DNA of 64,000 nucleotides, taken from JAIBAJ01 sp965284645. GTDB lineage: Bacteria; Bacteroidota; Bacteroidia; JAIBAJ01. Both the position numbers and the translations under genes were made by a program. Below are positions 34,698-41,211 of this stretch, piece after piece. Positions within the stretch are counted from its first letter, which is position 1, and every line of letters begins with the position of its first letter. The stretch spans positions 2,666,001-2,730,000 of the forward strand of contig OZ260106.1 in the NCBI GenBank assembly GCA_965284645.1. The letters run 5' to 3'. The notes under the pieces are model-generated. The model ran no database searches. It worked only from the letters and a program-made list of their open reading frames with translations, and was not told the DNA's origin.

Positions 34698-34875
34698 AAC
34701 CCAAATTCAGCATTAGAAATCTATTACAGCTTCCAACTGCTTCAAATACAAGGATTTCAGAACAATTTTTGACTTCAAAATAGTTTACTATTCCTTCACC
34801 CAAAAATTAACCTGAAACCCTCGTCTTTATTGCATTTTAAAGCTTCATTACGATTTCTAATGCGTAATCTGGGTT
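34698..34875 (+). repeat. Terminal-inverted-repeat element family C, copy C2
   Basis: 178 bp, the same length as C1 and differing at only a handful of positions. It has the same ~23-bp imperfect terminal inverted repeats and is flanked by TTAAA on the left and TTAAA on the right. Confidence 0.87.
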
Positions 34876-34965
34876 AAAATTGGGATAAAAGGTCTTTGCA
34901 TTTCAATTTGACAACTGTGGGATGAAAAGCAAAGGTCAAGGCCGGTACAATGCTATGCGGAGATG

Positions 34966-35117
34966 CCGGGCAAGGATAGAGCGTGATACCCCGCAAGCCA
35001 GCTCCGCCCGAAAGCCTTCGGTCGGAGCTGGCTGAGGAGTATTAGCGATAGCCTGACCCAAGCGCCCGGGTAACTGCTTAAACAAGGATGCACTGGTTTT
35101 GGCGGTTGGGGGCCCGC
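34966..35117 (+). repeat. Intergenic repeat family A, copy A6
   Basis: Forward-oriented copy. Hairpin 1 is AGCCAGCTCCG paired with CGGAGCTGGCT. Hairpin 2 is CCCAAGCGCC with GGCGGTTGGG (one mismatch). The ~60 bp to the left of the core match the extensions beside A2 and A9. Confidence 0.85.
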
Positions 35118-35237
35118 CAAATATTCATAATCAAAAGCGAAAATTTAAACCAATTCTTTTCCTTGTAGAAGCAATACTTTTTATCCCTAGAAGAAAGTCT
35201 ATTTTATACGTAAAGTGTTGAAAAATAGAGCATTGCT

Positions 35238-35370
35238 TTGGGTTTATTAGTGTAAATTAAAATCGAGATTACTCTAATTTACCCCGATTTAGCAGTTGTT
35301 ATCAATTTAGGGAACAAATTGATTTACAACTGGTTAATCGTTTATGTATTTCTAATGCGTAATCTGGGTT
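35238..35370 (+). repeat. Intergenic repeat family B, copy B5 (5' part diverged)
   Basis: The right two thirds (from cagttgttatcaattt) match family B with an intact hairpin 3 and the end taatgcgtaatctgggtt. The left third is rearranged and short. The end lies inside the convergent DinB gene, giving that gene its last codons and stop. Confidence 0.75.
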
Positions 35371-35885
35371 AAAAGAGGGCGGTATCTTTCTTCCAATGTT
35401 TTGAAATGCCAACGTTGATGACCAGCCAAAATAAAGGCAATGGAGGCCACCGAATATTCACCCTTGAAACTCATACCGGTTCGCAGCAGCTTTTCTTGGT
35501 CAAAGCTTTGGAAGAGCGCTATCACCGATGTATATAAGTTGCTTAGTTCCTGAACGAGATCCTCTAAGTTTCTGTCCTTAGCTTTTGCTTCTTTTGCATA
35601 TATATCTTCTTCGAAATAAGGAAGTTGCTGTTTTTCACCTCTAGCGAAGCATAAAGCTCGGTAAGTGAAAATCCAAGTGGTATCAATAAGGTGTTGCAAG
35701 ATATCTGCCACCGTCCATTTTCCGGGTTGATAGGTTTTATTCCCCAACATTTTCCATTGGTCAATGTTCCAATCTAATAATTCCTGTTGCATGGTTTGCA
35801 AGGCATTTACCACCGTTTGATTGTCGCATAGGGCAATGGTTTTTGCAAAATAGTCGGGTACAGGAGGTAAATCGTTCTTAAACAT
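35352..35885 (-). CDS. DinB-like putative metal-dependent hydrolase
   Basis: A 177-aa cytoplasmic protein of the DinB/YfiT four-helix-bundle superfamily, in which three histidines usually bind a divalent metal. Candidate ligands are in ILQHLIDTTW and AGHQRWHFKTLEERY. Family members include thiol transferases (bacillithiol-dependent in some phyla); this genome also has bshB1, but the link is only suggestive. The final codons LTQITH and the TAG stop are read from the end of repeat B5, so the native C-terminus was probably RYRPLL or nearby. A TACATTTG box lies 16 bases upstream of the ATG. Confidence 0.85.
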   Translation of the reverse strand: MFKNDLPPVPDYFAKTIALCDNQTVVNALQTMQQELLDWNIDQWKMLGNKTYQPGKWTVADILQHLIDTTWIFTYRALCFARGEKQQLPYFEEDIYAKEAKAKDRNLEDLVQELSNLYTSVIALFQSFDQEKLLRTGMSFKGEYSVASIAFILAGHQRWHFKTLEERYRPLLTQITH

Positions 35886-35900
35886 GGAAGAGGTTTAGAG

Positions 35901-35908
35901 CAAATGTA
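35901..35908 (-). promoter_or_regulatory. -7 promoter box TACATTTG for the DinB-like gene
   Basis: Exact TAnnTTTG match on the minus strand, implying a leader of about 11 bases. Confidence 0.5.
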
Positions 35909-35956
35909 CCGAAATTGCTAAGAATGATTTAGGATCCAAAAAAAAAGCCTATATTT

Positions 35957-36865
35957 TTAGAACAATGGAATTCCATCCCATTCCCACGTTGAATCTATTT
36001 GGATTTCCATGTATTTAAAAATGCTTGGAAGAATATCAACATTGCGAGCATTTGGTATTTCTGTTGCCGGTAAACCAGGTACACGCATAATTTCGAAGAC
36101 AAATCGAGTTTCAGGCAAATCATCTTGGTCGCCATGCCCGGTTCCGTTTCCGCCATGATCCGTTACCACTACCACCATCCATTGTTCGCCAAAAGTTATT
36201 TCGCGGTAATGTATGGTGTCCATAATTGTTTTTACATAGCCTCCAACTTCCTGTATAGCATGGATGTAATCAGGGTTACTTGGCGAAAAGCCTGAATCAT
36301 GGCCTTCTTCATCCACTTCATCAAAATGAAGCAACAGCACATCCGGAGTGCAGGTGTTTAAAACATACAAGGCTTTATCTTTCACTTCTGTATCGGAGTC
36401 CACCGATTGTGCATAGTCCTCTTCGGTGGTTAACCTTAAAAAATTACCCCAATTGGAAATGGTTGCTAAGGAGTAATTGGGATTTTGAAGACGCATATAA
36501 TGAAAAATATCTAAATACTTTCCATAGTTTAGATTGCTGATATCATTGGAGGTTACACCATGTTTAGCAGGCCAAACACCATGCAAAAGGGTGGACCAGC
36601 CCGGACAACTGACGGTGTATGGACCACGGTCGGTGTGGTAGTTGACTATTGCATGAGCCCTCAAACTGTCTAAACCGGGTGAATGTGCCGCCAATAGGGC
36701 ATCTGATCGGCAGCCATCTATTCCGATAAACAGGACTTTTTTTACTGGCGAAATTCCTAGTACGCAATTGGATTTGATTTCATCGGCCGGTAAATTATCG
36801 GAATCTTTTTTACAGGAGTTGAGGATAGAAAGGGCAAGTAGGATTAAAGGAAGAATTCTTGGCAT
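35957..36865 (-). CDS. Alkaline phosphatase/phosphodiesterase-superfamily lipoprotein
   Basis: A 302-aa predicted lipoprotein (ILPLILLALSILNSCKK, lipobox LNSC). The fold is that of type I phosphodiesterases and nucleotide pyrophosphatases. VLFIGIDGCRSD supplies the first metal aspartate. The block PYTVSCPGWSTLLHG lies where the nucleophile Thr or Ser is expected, while HFDEVDEEGHD and VVTDHGGNGTGHG supply the second metal site. It probably hydrolyses phosphodiesters in the periplasm or at the cell surface; the substrate is unknown. It lies 215 bp downstream of the DUF3050 gene and is probably a separate unit. Confidence 0.85.
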   Translation of the reverse strand: MPRILPLILLALSILNSCKKDSDNLPADEIKSNCVLGISPVKKVLFIGIDGCRSDALLAAHSPGLDSLRAHAIVNYHTDRGPYTVSCPGWSTLLHGVWPAKHGVTSNDISNLNYGKYLDIFHYMRLQNPNYSLATISNWGNFLRLTTEEDYAQSVDSDTEVKDKALYVLNTCTPDVLLLHFDEVDEEGHDSGFSPSNPDYIHAIQEVGGYVKTIMDTIHYREITFGEQWMVVVVTDHGGNGTGHGDQDDLPETRFVFEIMRVPGLPATEIPNARNVDILPSIFKYMEIQIDSTWEWDGIPLF

Positions 36866-37080
36866 AAAATATCTTAGTTGGAAAATGGATTCGTTTAAAG
36901 GTTAGTAAGACTAAGCAGACTGTAAATCGTTTAATTCTATTCTAAAATATCGCAAAATCAGCGAAAATAACAGTAACAAATTCTCTCATCGTTTGTCCAT
37001 AGTTTAGCTCAATGCTTGATATTTTTAGTACAAGAGCTTAAATTAAGTATAAAAATAGGAAATTCCAAGAAAAGGAAGGC

Positions 37081-37896
37081 TTAATTCGTAAAGGAAGCGG
37101 ATGAATGAGTTGGAAAGGGAATGGTCGATTTAATTTCTGCTAATACGCCATCCCAAAGTGTTTTTCTCATCCTTAAGGAATGGATGATCGCTTGGGTTGC
37201 CTCTTTCCATTTTAGCTCATCTTCACCGCAAAGAGAGGCGGTCATTTGCAGGGCTAATTGACTATGGTGGCCGCCATCCACTTCAATATGTCTTTCGAGG
37301 TAGTACTTAAAGGTCGATAATTGCCCGGGTGTTGCCTTTGTTAAATCATTAACAATGGAATAAAACATACCCGGTATCAAGTCTTCTCTTCCAAAGGTAA
37401 AAACGGCTGCATGCAAATAGGGTTTGGGTTCATCAATTACCGAAAAGGTATTCATGATAAATTTTCCAGCCGAGTTTGGTATATTTGCTAATGGTATGGC
37501 TTCTTCTAAAGTATAGCCTTGCTGTAAAAAAAGAATAAATTGCTTGATGGGTTGGGTATTGGCCTCAGCCTTTTCCATAGCTTTTAAATATAGTTCAAAA
37601 TGACTTCTTCTTTCACCTTCATCGTCTAAGTCGCATTCTTCCCCAACTACAATCTCATTAATGAGGTAGCGTGTTTCTGGATTACCAACCGGAAACCAAG
37701 GAACACGCGTACAGGTTAATTCTTGTTGGAGTGTTTTTAAGAGCGACATAAAGTCCCAAACCGCAAAAACATGGTGTTCCATAAATATCCGGATTTGCTC
37801 TAGAGATTGTAAATTCGGATACAAAGGATGGTTAAGGATGGAATTTTTTAAATCTAGAATTTCCTTATTTAATGCTTCAAAATGAATGGATGACAT
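37081..37896 (-). CDS. DUF3050 family protein (heme-oxygenase-like fold)
   Basis: A 271-aa cytoplasmic helical protein of the DUF3050 family. Acidic and His residues that could bind a di-metal site occur in MEHHVFAVWDFM, NEIVVGEECDLD, RRSHFELYLKAM and YYLERHIEVDGGHHSQL, the spacing seen in heme-oxygenase-like oxidases. The function is unknown. It is the last gene of a four-gene operon (hydrolase, esterase homologue, methyltransferase, DUF3050), 17 bp after the methyltransferase gene. Confidence 0.8.
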   Translation of the reverse strand: MSSIHFEALNKEILDLKNSILNHPLYPNLQSLEQIRIFMEHHVFAVWDFMSLLKTLQQELTCTRVPWFPVGNPETRYLINEIVVGEECDLDDEGERRSHFELYLKAMEKAEANTQPIKQFILFLQQGYTLEEAIPLANIPNSAGKFIMNTFSVIDEPKPYLHAAVFTFGREDLIPGMFYSIVNDLTKATPGQLSTFKYYLERHIEVDGGHHSQLALQMTASLCGEDELKWKEATQAIIHSLRMRKTLWDGVLAEIKSTIPFPTHSSASFTN

Positions 37897-37913
37897 ATTT
37901 TCTTGTTTTTTCT

Positions 37914-38528
37914 TTAGCTTTTCTTTCCAATAAACCGAATAACACTCCCTGTTCCATTGTGGTAAATTCCTTCCTTCAATTCAATTACTTTTTCCTCCAA
38001 ATATAAGATTTCGATTCCAGGGAATTCCGTTTCAACCATGGTTTTAGAAAATAGAAATTCAGGATTTTTAGGTCCACCAACCTTCGGATTCTTAGCTACA
38101 TATTCGAGGTTATTTAAACTGAAACCTTCCATAATGACCAGGCCATTGGTTTTTAGGATTTCTTGTATTTTGCCATGGAAATGTTGCCTTACCAAGGGTG
38201 GCATATGGGAATAAATTAAAACAACGGCATCAAAACCTGACTTAGGCCATTCCAACTCCATGGCATCTCCCACCTCATATTGCAGGTCCACCTTTCTTTC
38301 CCTAGCCAATTGCTCGGCCTTATGCTTTCCTTCTTCACTTTGGTCAAAGGCTACTACTTCCCAACCTTTTTCGGCTGCAAAAACAGCATTCCTTCCTTCT
38401 CCCTCCGCAGCAAAAAGAATTTTACCAGGTTTCAGTTTTATTAGTTCTTCACGCAGAAATTCGTTGGCTTCATGGCCATAAGCAAATTCCTTTTCTTTGT
38501 ATCGTTGGTTCCAAAAAGTAGCATCCAT
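37914..38528 (-). CDS. Class I SAM-dependent methyltransferase
   Basis: A 204-aa cytoplasmic Rossmann-fold methyltransferase. Motif I is ILFAAEGEGRNAVFAAEKG. VVAFDQSEEG is the acidic post-I loop, and DAVVLIYSHMP is motif IV. Its N-terminus FWNQRYKEKEFAYGHEANEFL is typical of the TehB/thiopurine-methyltransferase-like branch, which often act on small molecules such as tellurite or thiols. It lies two bases after the esterase-homologue gene, so translation is probably coupled. The substrate is unknown. Confidence 0.85.
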   Translation of the reverse strand: MDATFWNQRYKEKEFAYGHEANEFLREELIKLKPGKILFAAEGEGRNAVFAAEKGWEVVAFDQSEEGKHKAEQLARERKVDLQYEVGDAMELEWPKSGFDAVVLIYSHMPPLVRQHFHGKIQEILKTNGLVIMEGFSLNNLEYVAKNPKVGGPKNPEFLFSKTMVETEFPGIEILYLEEKVIELKEGIYHNGTGSVIRFIGKKS

Positions 38529-38530
38529 GT

Positions 38531-39793
38531 TTATTTGTAAGTTGGGATATGAGCGTCTTGTATGGTAATGAGTCCGTCAAAACGTAATGTTGGGACAAAT
38601 TCAATGTTTCCTCCATTTTCCAATTCAAAACCTTTCATTCGTTCGTGGGATTTTGGACAAGATTGTAGTCCTTTTTGAAGCTGGTTAAAACTGATTTTAG
38701 AAAAGGAATAGTGGTTCTCTACTTGCCCAATGCCTGAATTGTCAAAAGTCTTTGAGGACTTGGTCCACCATTCATACGTTTCTCCTTTTTGTGCAAAGAG
38801 TCCAATATGATAACTGGCTTCCATGAAGTGTTCCTTTACGTAATTGCCCAACCACTTGTAAGGATTTCCAATGCTTGGGGACTTGTCAATATGACCATTG
38901 TGGGCCCATAGAATTATCTTCTTGTTGGGTATCCTGTTTCGCATCAACCAAAAAAGGTTTTCGGCCATTAAACTATCCCTTTTTGAAGATGGGTTGTCCG
39001 TTCGCCAATCCAGTTTCATGGCATCTTGGTGGTTTTCGATAACTCGAAGGAGCATATCAAAATCCGTATTTGAATAATTAAAGCTGGTAAGGATTTCTTT
39101 TTTGTTGTCTGTCAATATTTTATGAATTTTATTTGTAGCCATTTTTATGCTATCAGCTAATTGAAAGAGAGGGGTTTTATCTTCTATCCAAAGCAAGCTG
39201 GGAATTCGGTAATATTTGTTCAACTCCTTGATTAAACTGTCCTTGTTGTGCGGTAAATATTTCCGAACTATTTCTTTTATTTTGTCCATCGAAGTGCCAA
39301 AATTCTGACTATCAATTCCAACAAATGTCAAGGGTTTGGAATTAGATTGGCTAGATTTTATCAGTTCAAATAAAGGAAGTATCTCCTGGCATTGGAAATT
39401 ATTGTAAACGGTTCCGTTCCTGAGTTCTACAGCCGATTGTTTGTCTATGTTCTTTAATTCAAAATAAATGTCACCCAATCCCGATTCCATAGCTAAAACC
39501 TCAAAGCCGCATTCCTGGTACAAAAATTTTACAAGCCTCGATTTTATGGAATAGAACTCTCCAATCCCATGTGAACTTTCGCCCAACAATACAATTTGTT
39601 TATTCGCTACCAATGGTTTTAGAAATTGCAGGTCAGTGAAATCATCTGAAGTCAAGGATGTAATGGCAATGGAATTGGCTTGTAAACATGAATCCGATTG
39701 GGCCTGTAAGATACCCGGCGTGAAACTTGCCATCACCATCAAAAGGATTACACCAATCCAGTTTTGTTTCCGACTGTCTTTTTCTAGTTTCAC
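38531..39793 (-). CDS. Erythromycin esterase homologue
   Basis: A 420-aa exported protein of the EreA/EreB erythromycin esterase family. The N-terminus is a signal peptide (NWIGVILLMVMASFTPGILQAQ). The family motifs are present: LLGESSHGIGEFY with the catalytic-type His, the Glu-containing AMESGLGD, and IILWAHNGHI with two histidines. True Ere enzymes open the macrolide ring, but most family members have unknown substrates. The start is GTG 39793, overlapping the TGA of the upstream hydrolase gene by four bases. It is the second gene of the four-gene operon. Confidence 0.85.
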   Translation of the reverse strand: MKLEKDSRKQNWIGVILLMVMASFTPGILQAQSDSCLQANSIAITSLTSDDFTDLQFLKPLVANKQIVLLGESSHGIGEFYSIKSRLVKFLYQECGFEVLAMESGLGDIYFELKNIDKQSAVELRNGTVYNNFQCQEILPLFELIKSSQSNSKPLTFVGIDSQNFGTSMDKIKEIVRKYLPHNKDSLIKELNKYYRIPSLLWIEDKTPLFQLADSIKMATNKIHKILTDNKKEILTSFNYSNTDFDMLLRVIENHQDAMKLDWRTDNPSSKRDSLMAENLFWLMRNRIPNKKIILWAHNGHIDKSPSIGNPYKWLGNYVKEHFMEASYHIGLFAQKGETYEWWTKSSKTFDNSGIGQVENHYSFSKISFNQLQKGLQSCPKSHERMKGFELENGGNIEFVPTLRFDGLITIQDAHIPTYK

Positions 39794-40842
39794 GGTAGTT
39801 TAGATAATAAAAATTCAACCATTTCTTGGCGGCATTCCAAGGCTTCTGGAACTTTTGGTTCGTTATCAAAACCATGCCACATTCCTTCCCAAACCCTCAA
39901 CTCCACTGGGATTCCGACCTTTTTCAATTTCCAATACAAACGGGTGCAATCGCTCAATAGCAGATCCCTTGTTCCGGTCGAAATCATACTTGGAGGGAAA
40001 TCGCTTCCAAAATCGGCATAAATCGGAGAAATTAGCGGATTTCTTGGATCCTCTTTTCCTATGTAGGCCCTTTGACAAATAGCAATTTGGTGTTTCCAAG
40101 TTACTAAGGCATCCCTACTTTTGTTGCCTATATAGCTGTCTCCATCCCCTGAAACATCGGTCCAAGGTGTAAACAAGGCCAAGGCTTTAGGCATTTTAAG
40201 CTTTTGTTGCTGGGCACTCAACATAGTGGTTAATACCAAATTACCTCCAGCCGAATTTCCAAAAGCTACAATGGAATACTCAGGGAATTTCTCCACTAAT
40301 TTTTTGTAGGCTTCAACACATTCGTTTAGGGCCACCGGAAATTTGGCCACCGGGCTAAATTGATATTCCACCGAGTATACCGGAAATCCTAGTCTATTGC
40401 AGAGGTCAGCACAAAGGAAATCCTTGGAACTTCCCAAAACAAAGGCGCCACCATGTATATAAAATCCAATACAGTTTTTCTTTTCTAGGTTTGGCTTCGG
40501 TGGTTGGTACACATGAATTGGAATATGTCCCAAGCTATCGGGTGTTATTCTTACTCCACTTTCTTTCAGATATACCTCCAATTCGGCATCAAAGGTCCGG
40601 TTCAACTTCTCTCTAATTCTTACAGATAGTTTGGCCGGAATCCATGGTATAGGAATTTTGGTAACATGGTGCGTTTTAAGAAATTGCCTAGCCTCTAAAC
40701 TCATTACCCGAGCTTGGCTTTTATAAACTTTGGTTGAGGTACATGCTTCAATAATAAGTAAAGATGAAACAATATAAATAACTTTAAACCATGTCTTTAT
40801 AGTTGAATTAAAAATTGTATTTATAAAGGTTATTTGTCGCAT
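39790..40842 (-). CDS. Alpha/beta hydrolase, HSL (fold 3) family
   Basis: A 350-aa hydrolase of the hormone-sensitive-lipase family. The N-terminus contains a hydrophobic segment (WFKVIYIVSSLLIIEAC), probably a membrane anchor or signal peptide, possibly a lipobox. The oxyanion motif is YIHGGAFVLG, the nucleophile elbow FGNSAGGNL, and the acid and base residues are in ISTGTRDLLLSDC and GMWHGFDNEP. The substrate is a carboxylic ester, identity unknown. It opens the operon, with a TAACTTTG promoter box 23 bases upstream of ATG 40842. Confidence 0.88.
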   Translation of the reverse strand: MRQITFINTIFNSTIKTWFKVIYIVSSLLIIEACTSTKVYKSQARVMSLEARQFLKTHHVTKIPIPWIPAKLSVRIREKLNRTFDAELEVYLKESGVRITPDSLGHIPIHVYQPPKPNLEKKNCIGFYIHGGAFVLGSSKDFLCADLCNRLGFPVYSVEYQFSPVAKFPVALNECVEAYKKLVEKFPEYSIVAFGNSAGGNLVLTTMLSAQQQKLKMPKALALFTPWTDVSGDGDSYIGNKSRDALVTWKHQIAICQRAYIGKEDPRNPLISPIYADFGSDFPPSMISTGTRDLLLSDCTRLYWKLKKVGIPVELRVWEGMWHGFDNEPKVPEALECRQEMVEFLLSKLP

Positions 40843-40864
40843 GCTGCAAAGCCGTATCGCCCAA

Positions 40865-40872
40865 CAAAGTTA
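40865..40872 (-). promoter_or_regulatory. -7 promoter box TAACTTTG for the hydrolase operon
   Basis: Exact TAnnTTTG match; it would give a leader of about 18 bases and drive four genes to 37081. Confidence 0.55.
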
Positions 40873-41155
40873 AGCCTACTGTTTCAACCCTGCCGACTAT
40901 AACGGAATAAATTTCAACCGTTTTTCCATGTTCGCTTTCGTCCCAACAGGCATACCGAAATTACTGGATTTTTTGGATGCTGAGCGGTACTAATTGCTAA
41001 ACAAGGAATTCTCCTTTGGAAAGTATATTCGATAAAAATAAATGCAAGGTGTTGATATTCATTTCTTTGTGTTTGTTTGTCGATCATGGTAAAGAAGTAA
41101 ATTCATCCTTGAGGGATTAACAAAACCACGTTAATAAAAAATCCGAAAACAGGCC

Positions 41156-41184
41156 TTTATTGCCTTGCTGCCACGGGCAATAAA
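41156..41184 (+). promoter_or_regulatory. Inverted repeat upstream of the ftsK -7 box, possible operator
   Basis: Arms tttattgcc (41156-41164) and ggcaataaa (41176-41184) form a perfect 9-bp inverted repeat with an 11-base spacer, ending one base before the ftsK -7 box. The position over the -33 region suggests a repressor or activator site rather than a terminator. Confidence 0.4.
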
Positions 41185-41185
41185 A

Positions 41186-41193
41186 TACCTTTG
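41186..41193 (+). promoter_or_regulatory. -7 promoter box TACCTTTG for ftsK
   Basis: Exact TAnnTTTG box; predicted leader about 14 bases to ATG 41212. Confidence 0.6.
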
Positions 41194-41211
41194 CTTCCGG
41201 TTAATTAATCC

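Larger units (their letters stand above)
40843..41211. other. Divergent intergenic region between the hydrolase operon and ftsK
   Basis: 369 bases holding the two facing promoters (40865-40872 and 41186-41193) and an inverted repeat at 41156-41184. The middle (about 40880-41150) has no repeat-family copy or convincing gene. Confidence 0.6.

Noticed and set aside
40900..41000. Possible remnant coding sequence upstream of ftsK
   Set aside because: A short protein-like stretch (about 20 codons near 40928-40990) is too small and has no start or recognised family.
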